64,000 nucleotides of DNA, taken from Prunella strophiata (taxonomy: Eukaryota > Chordata > Aves > Passeriformes > Prunellidae). Below, piece by piece: positions 25,085 through 38,026 of the stretch; the stretch's first letter is position 1, and every line of letters starts with the position of its first letter. Location of the stretch: contig JAZBQD010000034.1 of assembly GCA_036583965.1 (NCBI GenBank), positions 7,142,540-7,206,539 of the forward strand. The letters are read 5' to 3'. The position numbers and the translations under genes are program-made. The notes beneath the pieces were generated by a model. That model was not told the DNA's origin and did no database searches. It saw nothing but the letters and a program-made list of their open reading frames with translations.

Positions 25085-25260
25085 ACAACTGCAACCCACC
25101 TCGGAGCTGCCAAATTGGCACCCACAATTGCAGACTCTTGACCCAGCGTGACACAACCCCTCTCCCTCAGATACTGATCCTGCCCACAAACCCCCCACAA
25201 TGGCAGCTTGACCCTGGCTGACACAATTGCCCCTTGTGTTTGCCAAACCCACAAAATTAT
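25085..25260. repeat. diverged tandem duplication, period about 73 nt
   Basis: 'cccacaattgcagactcttg' plus 'acccagcgtgacacaa' (25121-25156) recurs as 'ccccacaatggcagcttgac' plus 'cctggctgacacaa' (25194-25226), about 73 nt later. Weaker half-copies lie on either side ('aactgcaacccacc', 'ccaaacccacaaaa'). The C-rich, stop-poor composition explains the 202-codon minus-strand frame across it. Confidence 0.55.
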
Positions 25261-25450
25261 AGGGGTCGTGCAGGAACAGGCTGTGAGGTGGGTGAGTTCG
25301 TGCTCCCCGTGCTGTCTGTGACACTGTGACCCTATTCATGGGCACATCCCTGCAGGAGGACCCGGCAGCCTGTCTGCAAGGCATTGCTTTAAATTGTAGC
25401 CTTAAAAGAGCCTTTTTTAGATGCAAATGAAAGACCCAATAAGAGCTTAA

Positions 25451-25471
25451 AAAATAAAAAAAAAAAAAAAA
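25451..25471. repeat. A-rich tract
   Basis: An aaaataaa start followed by a 16-A run. Confidence 0.85.
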
Positions 25472-26155
25472 CCAAAATGTATTAAGATTACTAAAAAACG
25501 TCTGATGCTGCTTCTGTAGTTCTATAATTTTTTGTATTCAGTCTTAATCTTTATTTCTCATGCATGCATGTAGACTGACATGCACCCAAAACCAGTCTTA
25601 TAATTTATATTTGTATGTGAGAAATCTTCAAGCTATCAAAGATATGTTTATATTTGGCATAGAAGAGCTATCTGATGGTCACTCAGGTTCCAGCCCAGTT
25701 TCTTTTAATAGCTGGTGGTGTTTTAACTTTGTATTCCAGTTCTACCAGTGGGAGAGTGGGAGAAATTATACATCCTCATTTCCAGGAGGTGATCTGTGGA
25801 CTAATCAGACACTGTTTATAACACTTGTTCTAAAATGTAAATTCATATAAATAAAAGTATGTGTATTTATGTATGCTATATTTATATACAATGTGAATAT
25901 ATCTAAAGCATCTATGGATGCATGTGACTGTGTTCATGATAGACATGTAAAAGATTATTTTATTATTTTTCTGCTAGAGTGTTATTAATTTACTCATGTG
26001 CCACTGAGTGCTCTGGTTTGGGAGCAGGATTTGGGGATCTCTGCTCCCAGATGTGTTTCTCTGCAGGCCCCCTGGCTGTGTGTTGGGGCAGGATGCAGCA
26101 GTGCCCTGCTCCTTACAGGGAGGTTTTCTCTGGGCTTGCTAACACAGGGAAATTT

Positions 26156-26305
26156 ACTGGCATAATTATACCTGTATAATTATGCTGGAGTAGTTATACT
26201 GCTCTAACTCCCCTGTGAATGCTCTTGTGCTGCAATAATAGTGCCCATATGGGGAGTTACACCAGTATATCTCTACTGGAAAATATCTCCATGTAGGCAA
26301 GTCCT
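26156..26305. mobile_element. ancient palindromic (hairpin) repeat of amniote type
   Basis: The stretch contains 'taattatacctgtataatta', 'agttatactgctctaactcc', 'gttacaccagtatatctcta' and the terminal 'tctccatgtaggcaagtcct'. This is the layout of the old amniote palindromic elements built on 'accagtataactatacc' arms and ending in '..gtgtagacaaggcc'. A perfect 9-bp hairpin with a 4-nt loop lies at 26162-26183. These non-autonomous repeats have no coding capacity. The family name was not determined. Confidence 0.55.
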
Positions 26306-26638
26306 TCTTTAGGGGCAGATTTTGCAGACCAAGGTGCTGCACAGCCCTTGTGGACCCTTGGTTTGTACATCGTGGTTGGCTTTTGGCAGCCACGTTTTGT
26401 GCACAGGAAAAAGTTGTTTAGAATTCCTACCAGAATCTTTGAAAGGAAACAAACATTTTCTTTCACCAATATAACATTTTTTTTTCTTCTGCAGTCTCTT
26501 TATTTATTTTTTTAATATCTCTTAATATCTAAAAATACAGATGTAACTTCTGACTTTTGGGTTCAGGAATTTTCTTTTTAGATGTACTGAGGATCAGATA
26601 TAAGCCATGTCTGGAAGCAATACTTGGCCAACAGCTGA

Positions 26639-26660
26639 GTGTGTGTGTATGTGTGTGTGT
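26639..26660. repeat. (TG)n microsatellite
   Basis: GT repeats with one internal at interruption, 22 nt. Confidence 0.9.
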
Positions 26661-26869
26661 TCATCTATCCATGATTCATTCTGAGGGCTGTTTTAGCCTT
26701 CATAAAATATTCATGCTGGTTGTGCATGGTTCTATAATTGCCATCTCAGGCCTTGAATTATTTATAGGTTGTACTGTTCACATAGTCTCATTTACTGATA
26801 GAACAGATAACACTATACAAGAGGATCCCAAACACTCTAATGCCTGTTACTTTGCATTAAGTAGTGGAA

Positions 26870-27340
26870 TTATATTACTGTAGGTGTAAAATGCTGGCCT
26901 TTTTCTCCTCTTGCTTTAATATATCATTTTTGTATTTATAATATGCTAATTGTTGAGATGCTGTTAAGCCTCATAATTCCTGCCGAGTTTTGCAGAAATC
27001 AAGATGTGGTTGAAATGATTTAGCTCTTGATCCCAAAATGATTGTTCTAAATCCACCCCCCTTCCTTCCCCCGGTGTTAGCACCCAGGGTAATTTATTGA
27101 AGTGATGTATGAGTACACATGCATACCTGAGCTCCTTTGTTTTACACTATTGATCAGTTTGTGTATCTTAACTGCTACAAACATTCAGAAGTCCAGCTAA
27201 TGCAGACATTCACCAAGTGTATTTTCAAGTTTGTTGTAGTCAATTAAGTGCTGACTGTGAATTCATCATGAAAAGTGATCTTATTTCCATCAAATTTCCT
27301 ATTCATCTCTTCTGTGATTAATTCTGTCAGCTTTTCTGAC
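26870..27340. promoter_or_regulatory. candidate conserved non-coding element
   Basis: Repeat-free AT-rich sequence with 'tatgctaattgttgagatg', 'taatgcagacattcaccaag', 'gtagtcaattaagtgctgac' and 'gtgattaattctgtcag', giving dense homeodomain-type cores. The call rests on composition only. Confidence 0.35.
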
Positions 27341-28857
27341 CTACTTTTGACTTTATTTTTTTACTGAATATGTGGAATTGCATCAGTTTAGCTTGGACAT
27401 ACAATTCACTTGGAGTTTTCTTTGCCTGCTCAGTTTTTGGCTTATTTGCTTTCTGAACCAAGTGCTAATTTTGGTGGAAAATGCAGCTGAGGTAGGTTTT
27501 ATTTAATTTTTTTTTTTAAGTTGTTCTGCTTTTCTAATTAAAAGAAATAATTCTTGGAGTAGAAATTCAGTCACTAGCAGAGCCATGCACTGGAATACTT
27601 TCCATTCTTTTACCAAAAACTCTTGCATGTTTTTGTGAAGTCACTTATTTTCCTCCCCTCTGAAAGGAGAATATTGGCATTTCCTTACCTGGCCTGATGA
27701 CAGTGAGAACTAAATACATAAAGAGGATAAATTGTGTCTTTGCTGTAGTAAGGAAGTGCAGTAGGAACAGGGGAAGGGATGGCAGCTGAGGTGTGTGGTG
27801 GCACTGGAATATCCCAGGATCACACAGAGCACACCCAGCCAGGGTCTCTCTGGAGCTGCTGCTGGCTGGGAAGGAGAGCTGGTTCAAGCCCTTCATGTCA
27901 GTGCAGCTCATCCCCTTGCTCACACAGGGATCAGGAAGGATGTTCTTCCAGCTGGGCTTCTGTTTCCCTCAGGGAGGCAATTCCTGATCTCTGCTCCAGC
28001 CTGGGGATGCTCCTGTCCTCTTGGGCCACCAGTGTGTTCCCAGCAGGGATCAAAGGAGATCCTCAGCCTGGAATTCAGGCTTGATTCTGCCTCTGGTGCC
28101 AGAGGAGTGAGTCTGGTATTGGTGGTGCTTTGCTCCCTTGTCTCTCCAGAGGGATCCCTGATGTTTTGGGAGGGAGGAGCCAGACAGGTGTGGTGCAAGA
28201 AGGAAGAGGTGGTTGGTGGCTTAGAAGTGATTCAGGTGCAGCATCAGCTGCTCAGGGGACATGGAGGGGCTGCAGGGGACAGAAGAGGTGACAATGGAAA
28301 GTTAATCTCTCTCAAAGCAAAATGTGGGCAAAGGCAGCTCTAGAATGAAGCTAGAAAAAAATAGATAAAAAAAAAATGTTTCAGCAAAACAAACCATTTT
28401 GATGAACAATAAATTCTTGAGGAAAATATGTCTCTGCCTGAGCCCTTATTTTTCTTTATGTTAAATCATTATAAAATAAAACTTGTGACATTCACCGTTC
28501 TGTACAATGGGCTGAATTGAAAAGAGCTGTGTTCTTTTCTGTATGATTTTGTGAGCCCTAAAGGTCCCTCAGAGAAGGAAACAATGTTATTGTCATGCAG
28601 ATTTCTCTCCTTTTCAAGATTTCAGAGTTTCCATTAATCCCTTGCAACAGGGTAGTTCTACTTCACATGTTTTTAAAGCTTTACCCAGCAATGCCTGTGT
28701 GGTGGCTTCTTTGCAATCTCCAATTATCCCATTGAGTTTTAGAAGTTCTTAGAGCTAAGTGTGTTTGCTGTGGCATGCAGACAGTACCAAGCTTTCATGT
28801 TGTCACTCTGCTTACTTTTTGCTTTTCCTGCCCATTTAAAACTTAAGGAATGTAAGG

Positions 28858-28874
28858 AAAAAAAAAAAAAAAAA
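28858..28874. repeat. poly-A tract, 17 nt
   Basis: Uninterrupted A run. Confidence 0.9.
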
Positions 28875-29799
28875 CCAACCCAAAAGGTTATGAAGTCTGT
28901 TCTTATCTGTCATATGTTTTGCAGGAGACCTCTGGTAGGTCAGATTTCTATACAAATCATACTGTATTTTTGACTGAAAGGAGTAAAGATGGTAAACGAA
29001 TGACAGGGAGGAGAATGGGATTAAAAGAACCCAGGTGCTGGGGGTGCTGTACAGCTGACATTATTTGATTATGTTGATGCTGTTTATTTGGGCTGCACTG
29101 CTCTAATAATTTGGTTTTGGTCAGGAATAGTGATCCCAGCTTCTGCTTGCATAGGTGTCATGGAGTTACTTGGAGGAGGGGTTTGCACCACATATTTTTG
29201 CATTGGGTGCTAGAAATACAATACTGCTTTTAGAGAAACTGACACATGTTTTATTAGGCAATTACTAAATAAATTTTCTGCAGTGTAATAGGTAAAATGT
29301 GTGGTCCTGGGTTTTTAGGGTCTTTGTGACCTCTAGCATTTTGCAAAGGATGGGCTGCGGGGACACTGAGGTGTCACTGAGCCTTAACTGGTGAACTGGT
29401 CTTTGCTGTCGTGGCTGATCTCAGACTGTACTCCCAAACAGTTTCCTTCAACAAGAAGTAGTGTGTAGAGTTCAGGAGCAGTGATGCTCAAGCCTTTCAA
29501 CAGAATTTTACCATCTCTATTGCTTTAAATCTATGAAGTGCCAAAAAAATCCCATACACGACCTAGAAAAACAAATTGGTAAGTGTGGTTCTTTCACTGA
29601 TCCAGCCTATACAGAATAATTTTCTTAGAGACATTTAAACTCTGTGAAATCCTACATCGTTTCCCCTTTATATATCAGAAGTCTTTAAAAATATCTAAGA
29701 TTTTTTTTTTTTTTATGCCAACAATACATGAGAGAATCCTAGATGTGTGTGACACCTTTTAGAAAGTGTCTTTGTCTTTATCTATCTGTATGGTACCTG

Positions 29800-29865
29800 T
29801 GTGCTAGAGAAGTGTCATGATCCCTATTTTAAAGATGGGAAAAGAAGACAGAGAGATTTAAAGGT
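29800..29865 (-). mobile_element. probable MIR-like SINE fragment
   Basis: The sequence 'tgatccctattttaaagatg' followed by 'ggaaaagaagacagagagat' resembles the reverse complement of the MIR segment 'atccccattttacagatgaggaaactgaggcacagagag'. Only this block is convincing. Confidence 0.45.
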
Positions 29866-31559
29866 AGATTTTTAAAGGTGTTTTGACTTCTAAGGATGCA
29901 GTAAAATGTGCTGTAGGACTTTTAAGAGGGCTTAATTACAACTTTAGCAGCCTGAAAGCGACTCAACGGCTCCCAAAGTGTACCAAGCACAGAAAGGAAT
30001 GTAGGTCTTCTGTGTCCTGCTCTAGTACTGTAACCATGGGATGGCCCTTCCAGCGTGGATTGATTTTGGAAAATAAGTGTGACTTTCTGCTGTACTACTC
30101 TTCAGGATTGCTGCTTCAGTAGGACATGGAAGCATTGAGTCATGGCTGCTGAGATTAAGTGAGGAGCTTTCACTTACGAACTTTCTCAAGATGATGTTTT
30201 GTCACACTAGAGGTTTTTCTCTAAGAATGTTTTTTTGTGCTGGCAGACCTTCAGACATGATCCTTTCCCACAAATCTTCCTTTTTTACACACTGTCATTT
30301 CCCAACAGAGGCAATAAAAGCATCCAGAGAATTCAGTCCAATCTGTCTCTCCCAGGCTGGCTGTGAGCTCATCACCAATGCATTATTGTGTGTATTCCAG
30401 GATGCTCTGTTTCATAAGGAATCTGATTGCTGTAATGATATACTGCACTGTAAAAGAGACCATATGGGCAAAAACTGGCCTTGCTATCAGGAAAGCTTTG
30501 TTATAAAACCAAAATGGGGGTCCTGGTTTGTGGTTTGGTAAGAGTCAGTTTTCCAAGTGGTGAGGAGCTCAACTGTCAGGGGTCCTTTCCTTATCTGTCT
30601 TCTTCCTCTGCTGCTAACAAACCTCTTGAGCTCCATCAAAGCTGGTTCCAGTGACAACTTCCCTCCTGGCCACAGTGTGCATTTGCAACATGCAGTTTTA
30701 TTACTGCACATAGTACTTAATGCAGTCGTTTGTAGATCCAGATGTCTTTCCTCAATCCTGAACCTGCCACAGCTGTAACCAAAGTAACCAAAATATGCCA
30801 ACATTTCCCTTGTTGCTTTCCAGTGCTTACAGTTTTTTTCAGGAAAATTGGAAGAAGGGTTTTAAAAAGTACATGTATATCACATGTACATTTTTAATAT
30901 ACTCTGTTACTTTAAGTTATGCTTTATTCATATTGTTTAAAAAAAAAAATCAGTTCTGCTCAAGAAGTAGTAAAGGAAGTATTGGTGCTGTGCCAGTCAT
31001 CTGCAGTTTAGCTTCACATTCTGCAATACAACTCTGTGGTGTTTCATTTCTGTTTCAAGCTGTGATTGGCTGTGGAAGCACTAAGAATGGAAATATTACA
31101 GGTGTTCAGACTAACTATAAATCAAACCCAAGATTTGGCCCCACCTGTGTGTTGTGTTGTTATAAATGATAGTATCTATAAACTTGGTTGGCTTAAAGTG
31201 GTGCGAGTGAAATTGTAACATGATACACTCAGGAGATGTGTTTTTTTATAAACTTGCTGAAGAGCTGTTTATACATCCCTGTAATACTGTGTGGCAACTT
31301 GTGTTCATCTCTATATGTGTCTGACTAGTTATGATGTGTGCTGATAAAATTTAACGACTGGACTGAAAAATATTTAATACATTCAAATGTATGAAACACA
31401 CCTGTGACAGGTACCAAATTCTGTATCTTCTATGCCATTCCCACGCCCAGCCTGGGTGTACACACACATGCCCACGTGTGGCTGTGGTCCCCAGTGTGCA
31501 GTTTATAGTTTGGAGAGAAATCATCCTCCATCATTCGTCACTGCTGAGCTGCAGCAGAC

Positions 31560-31880
31560 CAGGCCAGCACATCATTTGTTAACAGCGACAAAGCCGCGCT
31601 CATAAACGCCGACATGTTACATTAATTTATAGGCACTGAGTGACTTATTAAATGTGACGTGTGAAATATAACAGGGCCCGGTATGGATGATTAGGTTTTG
31701 GGCTTTGAATTGTTGACAAGGCAGGGGTAATGAATTGCGGGACACAAGCGAGTGTGTTTCCCCCTCATTAGTCAGTATTAGCTGCATTAATAGTAATAAT
31801 TGGATATATTCATCATTTAAAATGTTTTAATAAATGTTTGGACAGCACCTGATCTAGGCTGTCAAATATTAGACTGGAAG
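31560..31880. promoter_or_regulatory. candidate conserved non-coding element
   Basis: This repeat-free block has many TAAT/ATTA homeodomain cores and about nine CpGs in 320 nt, which is unusual for AT-rich intron ('agcgacaaagccgcgctcat', 'aaacgccgac', 'aatgtgacgtg', 'aattgcggg'). Retained CpGs together with TAAT clusters are typical of deeply conserved developmental enhancers. It has no reading frame. The call rests on composition only. Confidence 0.5.
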
Positions 31881-33614
31881 GTTTGTGATGGGAGAAAAAT
31901 TATGCTGTTCCTTCTGCAGAGATTTATACAGCCTAAGGGGTGCCATTTGCCAATGTCCTTTAAGAGGTAATGGGTGGGAGAGAGTTTGGGAGCAGACAGT
32001 GCAACAAGAGAGAAACCAGCCTCTCTTGCACTTCAGGAACACATTTTCAGTTTATTCTAAAGACTTCTTGGTCCTGAGCTCAGGTCTCCAAGATGGGGTC
32101 TGAGCTGGTTATTTCTGGTCAGATGCCAGCCTCAGGTGAGAACTTCACAAAAGGTGTGCGTGTTCACATTTGAATTTGTTTCACTCTTTCACTGCTGCAG
32201 ACTGAATGTTGCTCGGGGCTCAGGAACTTTGCAATTTGGGGTTTTGGCCTTGGAGTTGTCATTACTTTGAGCTATTAACATATTTAAAATTCCAGAAGAT
32301 TTTCTGCCTGGACATCCTGAAAGCATAAGTCTCTTTGGGATGAAGGCAAGGTGGTGTTCTGTGTGTGTTCTGCCAGCTCCACTTCCATTCTTGGTTTCTG
32401 TATCTCAAATTAATTATTGCCTACAATTTGACACAAAGATTCCTTTGAAAAAATAAAAAACCCCACTTCTTTTCTTTCCATTATTTTGTGATCTTTAGAA
32501 ATGGAATTTAAAAAATAGCCTAAAACTATTACCAAAGAATACAGAATTTATCTGTCTCTTGCTTTCAAAGTGACATGTAGGTGAACATTAGAATGTGCCT
32601 TCTAAATGACTGGATAGACATCAAGAAAACCATGTGCAGGTGCAAAAAAAAAAAATTAAAAATCTCAATTTAAAACTTGTGAGACATCACTTTGCTGTAA
32701 CCTGTTATGTAATGAAACCCATTTTTTAAAAGCAACCTTCAGGATATACAGAAGCAACAGCGCATGGAGTTATTGGCACTGCATCACTAGACTGACAATT
32801 TCTTATTTTCAAAGAAAAGTCCTCTAAGGAAAAGCCTCACTAGTGTGGGAAGCAGCGTTTGGTGGCTCAGTGGGAGGTTGGCTTCCCTTTCAGATGCTGC
32901 TGAAGAGGTGTCACACCAGGGAGTGCCGCCTTGCTGGAGGTGCTGTCTTTCAGGAGAGACACAAAGTCAAGTGTCTTGTAGTCTTAACAAGTCCCAAGAT
33001 GCTTTCTGCAAGGATGAAAGTGTTCTCCTCAATGTCCTTGCAAGTTCCAGGTAGCTGCTTCTACTGAGTGTCAGGAATCTTTAAGATGAAGGATCTTCAC
33101 GATCTCTTAAGCACAGTGAGCCAAACCTGCCTCTTTATATCCATGGACTTTGTGTGAAAAGTTGGTGGAGGACTCAGAAGATGCCAAGGGTAAAGCTGGC
33201 TGTAGACAGGCAATGCTGCAGCTCCAGGGTGGCAGAGAGGCTTCATTTTGTGCTTGTTGCAGTTATTCTGTGCAGTGGAAGAAATCTTAGCAGATAGAAA
33301 CTTTGTCATTCAGTTGTTATCAGAATGATCCATATTTCCCATCTTGGAGTAATATTATTTCATTGAATAGACTCAAAGTCACATGCAATTTGTGTGTGAT
33401 AGTGTACATTTAACTGTATTTTCAGTCAAGCCCTGAGCATTATATTGTCAGGGTTGTCTGTTAGTTGGTGGTAATTGTTGACAAGTTGATGTGAGGGTAT
33501 TTTAGCATGTTGTCTAACACGCGTCTGCTGATGAGTTTGTCATTGGCACTGCACAATATTTCTTCAAATTTGCCCTTAATTTTTATTTGGAGATTAGGCA
33601 GAGATGTAAAACTT

Positions 33615-33830
33615 AGACTCATAGAACCATTAAAGTTGGAAAAGACCTCCAAGATCATTAAGTCCAACCTTTGACTGACTACCATGGTGTCAACTAAACC
33701 ACTGAATGTTGCATCCAGTCATTCCTTGGACAGCTCCAGGGGTGGGAGCTCCACCACCTCCCTGGGCAGCCCTTTCCAAATCTTTGCCAGCCTTGCAGTG
33801 AAGAAATTCTTCCTGATGTCCAGCACAATT
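33615..33830 (-). mobile_element. CR1 LINE 3' fragment
   Basis: The + strand shows 'actcatagaaccattaaagt', 'gacctccaagatcattaagt', 'ggagctccaccacctccctg' and 'gcagtgaagaaattcttcct', the antisense 3' end of a CR1 subfamily. It is 5'-truncated, diverged, non-coding and antisense to EBF1. The middle ('ctaccatggtgtcaactaaaccactg') differs from the copy at 38841, so it belongs to another CR1 subfamily. Confidence 0.9.
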
Positions 33831-35426
33831 GCTCTCAAAAGAAATACAATAGAACATAAAATAGAGTTCAAGTTGTTAAGAGTTGTTCAGTACTTCCTAG
33901 TCCATTGAAGTTGTAACTTTCATTGGTAAGATGTAAATGAAGAACAACATTTATCTTGCTGCCCTGGCTGCTTGGCAAGGTTTCTTAACTTCTTATTGTA
34001 AAGTTTCCATCACTGATGCTGTCCTCTGCAGTGACACAGAAAAGTCATAATTCTGAAGTACTTATCTAGTACTTTGTAGACCTTCATGCTCTGTGTTTTG
34101 TGGGTGTAAATCTGACTGATCACAGGTCTCATGCCCTGCTTTCACACAGAAGGGCATCTGGGACACAGCCAGACATCCAGAAATACAGGGGAGATCCCAA
34201 GTCTTGTCATAGTGTTTTAACACTATGGAAGTCGTCTGTAGCTGTTCCTCATTCCCCTCTGTCAGGTATTTAATGCTGTGCCTCTGCCCTTACAGTGCTT
34301 TTTGGTCTGTTGAACTCCCTCTAAATGTGCTGTTTTTCATAGTTTCCACCAACAAAGTACACAGGGTCATGAGCAGTATTTATTTTATAAATGTCTTACA
34401 AATGCCAGCTCATGTCTTTGCCTTGCTCCAATTCTAACTTGTCAGCCAGCATCTTGATCTGAATTCCACTCCAGTTTTGGGGTTTTGTCCTTCAGCTTGG
34501 GTACCCTCACTGGATGGTGGGCTTCAAGGGCAGGAGAAAATATTCTTGTTAGCTGGATCACCTTTCCCAACTGGTACAAGAGATAACTGCAGCTACAGCC
34601 TACAATGCCTTTCCCACATCTCTCTGACACAGAAGAGGACATCAGCAGAAGTTTTTTTCCTGCATATTCAAGGTTCATTGCTTTAAGAAAAGCTCCGAAG
34701 CACTTAATCCAAAACTTGTGATATAAGCAGATATGATTGGATTCTACATGCTTGCTGTAGAGGTCATTATTTCTGAGGTTAATTAAGCTCTTTCAATGTC
34801 ATGTTAAAGGTAGCAGACATATGCAATATTTATTGATGACATCTCCAGCAGTACATATAGGGTGATCCTCTTCACCAGCACATCAGAAACTCTTTTCCCC
34901 TTCCTCTTTCAGTTTTTCCCCATTTGTGGTAAATCCCAATGAATTTTACAGTGTTTGGGTTGCTTGCCTGTGCACGCACACCCACACACACAAATCTGCA
35001 GCATTTCATACTTAGAGGCAGTTCATGATCCCCTTCAGGTACCCCTGGCACATTCTGTTGTTGAACCACTGCACACACAGCTCAAAGTGCCTCCGCCTTT
35101 GCACAGAGCAGCCTCCTGCTTCCTTCCAGCTCTCAAAATAGCCACTACACTCCGGATCCTGTGCTCACTGCCAGAGCTCCCTGCTGCAAAGGAAACGAGG
35201 GCTTTATTCTCTTAAATATCATGAAACAATGGGAACCCCTGGATGGAATGTCCAGCTTGTGGGCAGGAGCTGAAGGCAGCACTTGACTTTCTTCCACATT
35301 TTTGCACTTGATCTTGTCTTGTGTAAATACAAGTGTACATTTGCATATATATATTTTTTTTTTTCTGGACAGCTAATTCTAGACTCACCCCTACTAGTTT
35401 ATTTAAAAGATTTCTTTTAGTAGTTG

Positions 35427-35452
35427 TTTTTTTTTTTTTTTTTTTTTTTTTT
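35427..35452. repeat. poly-T tract, 26 nt
   Basis: Uninterrupted T run in intronic sequence. Confidence 0.95.
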
Positions 35453-36273
35453 CTTTATTCAAGAGAACCACAAAAGTGTCAAATCACATCTCCCAGCAGC
35501 ATCTCTGTCAGATTGTCCTTTGTCAGTGACTGACTGGTTTACCAGACCATTATAGTTTTTGATTTATTAAGTTAGCTTTTAATAACTTAAAGTTATTAAT
35601 TTATTGTTTTTTTCCCTTCCCCCACATAATGTCCTTCACTGCTGCTACTTTACTTGAAGCAAACATTTAATGTGTTCTTTGAAGCATAAGTTGTCTTAGG
35701 AGGGGATGCAGTCAATCCCTCTCCATATTACACTTCCCAAATACTTCTCTGTAGTTACTGAAGTTGCTCAGATGTGGTAAGTTCCACCCAGGACTGTGTG
35801 AACAGGAGATTTCAGGCACATTTTAAACTTGTCCATTGCTGTTGCAGTTCTCTGGAGGATTTAGTGATTCAGAAGCTGAGGCTGGGAGTGTCATCCCAGC
35901 AGTAAATCCCACAGTCTTGCAATGCAGATCTTGCTGGCAGTGGTCCCAAAGCACTAGGAGCAGCTGCAGCCAAGAACCCCTGAGCTTGCCCAGAGGCAGC
36001 ATCTCATGGACACACAGTACTATGAAAAGTTCTTGAATTTCTCTGGAAATTCCTTGGACTGTATTTTTAATGTTTTTGAGACATGAATTTACTCAATAAT
36101 CACTTTCTTGATCTCTTATGTTCTTCTGACTCATTACTGATGTATACTGTGGGTTATTGTAAATAAGAGATCTAACAGCATCATGTTAGATGATCTCTCT
36201 TCAGGCCACCAGTCCAACACATAAGTCTGGTCAAAAATAATTTCCATGTCAGTCTAAGCAGACCTCCTGCCCC

Positions 36274-36295
36274 TTTATTTATTTATTTATTTTTT
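36274..36295. repeat. (TTTA)n short microsatellite
   Basis: Four TTTA units ending in a short T run. Confidence 0.85.
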
Positions 36296-37997
36296 AAACA
36301 TAAAACATCTTCCACTTAAAAAAGACATCTTGAGGACAAAACGAAGCAGGTTCTGAGCCAGGTCTCAGGAGGTTTCACCATTGTAAGATCATGTCTACAC
36401 CTGGTGTAAATGCTTGAGGATGCATCTGTTCAGATGGGGTTTGAGTAACACTTCATCTTCTGCTTGTGCAGAATTTTTTCTCAGTGCTTTAGAGGCTCCC
36501 ACCTGTCCTTTAAATGGCCTCAGCCTCTGGGTTTTGCAGATTTGAGTGATGGCACCAGTGTGCCAATGTTACTTAAAGATATTCTTGGGGTCAGGTTATC
36601 TGAGGAATCATTAATTATTGTATGTGCAGGCAGATTTCACACAATTTTACATGCAGGTGATTTACATGTGCCTGGTCCAGGGAAAGGTGGGAAATGTGTT
36701 TCCCACACATGAAATATTTACCATGTGAATCTTTATAACTTTCTCAGTAATCTGGTGAAAGAAATATGTCATCAGCACGCCCAGCTCAAGGTGACACATT
36801 TTAGGGTCCCAGGTTTGCTGTGAGAAAAGCAGCTTCAGAGGGCTGGATTAGCCCTGCTCTCCAGCATCCCCTGACTTTGATGCCTCTGCTGCTTTTTGGT
36901 GCCCATGCTAAAGTTACAGGAGTTTACCTTGAGGAAGCAGGGAAGCAAATGCTGATATCATATTACAATAACAGCTCTGCTGTTATCTGTCAGCACGTAC
37001 ACTGAACAGAGGCTCTTTCTGCTAAAGTATGGCTCTGGCAGGGCTGCTAATTCACTGGCATTGTGTGAACTATGACAGACCACAGCGCTGGTTTGTAGTT
37101 TTTTCCAGGGACTGAAGTCTGATGTCTTTAGTAAAAATTAAAAATAGTTAACTCACTTTTATGCCCTAGCATTTGAGAGGTGAAGCAGGAGCAAAATGGG
37201 GAGAGACTGAATGGAAAAGTGGTTAAACTGAAGCAAATTGATTGACTTTTATCATTATTATTTTACTATTCACAATGGTTGTCATCAGCCAAATACCCTG
37301 TGTTTCCCTTGTACACAGATGGCACAAACTCCTTCCAACTTTTTTTTTCTTGTTTATGATAGAAAGGTAGTTGCAGTTCAAGTGTAATAAAACTTTTAGA
37401 TACTGGAGCTGGGCACAAGTAAGGAGATATAGGAAAATTCAGATTTTCTCTACTTTAAAGGAAAAAAAAAAAATTAAAACATCAGACCTGGGGGCAAAAT
37501 TAAATTACAAAAAACTGAGCATTCAAACCTGCCTCTGGACTATTCTTAATTCTGTTTTGTGATGTGTTTTTCAGTGGTGTTAGCTCTTTCTTTTCTTATT
37601 AAAAGTCTGGGGAAAGAAACCAAAACAGTCTCTGTGGGATTTTAACTCACTCACTGGAGAAAATGCCAAACACACTTTCCCAAACTACTCTAAATTTCTG
37701 TGATGCATTATAACTCAGTATCAGGGAGCTAGAGGAGTCCAGAAGATGCAAGATGAAAAATTGATATGCTGTGCTCCGCTGTGCAGAACGCACAGACCTG
37801 AGGAAAAGTGACTGGGAGCACTTGCTGAAGTGAGCAATGAGTAATTTAAGGCTGGTTTGGGTGGTCCTGCCTTCTGATTTGGTGATTATGTGGGTTCCTC
37901 CTCAGCTATTTGCTGAGCTGAATATTTACTGTATTGATAACAGCAAACCCTGGCAGTGCTGGAGCTCCGGCAGCAACAGCAAGTTCACAAAAATAAC

Positions 37998-38026
37998 ATT
38001 ATTATTACTATTATTATTATTATTAT
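37998..38026. repeat. (ATT)n microsatellite
   Basis: About nine ATT units with one act interruption. Confidence 0.9.

Noticed and set aside
24818..25426. 202-codon minus-strand open frame
   Set aside because: No domain or family resemblance; it is explained by a C-rich tandem duplication (25085-25260) poor in stops, inside an EBF1 intron.
27795..28343. 182-codon plus-strand open frame in a GC-richer patch
   Set aside because: Low-complexity G/C-rich translation without motifs, overlapped by other open frames on both strands; no splice or initiation context.
36385..36410. 'catgtctacacctggtgtaaatg' as start of another palindromic amniote repeat
   Set aside because: Only one short block matches and no second arm was found.
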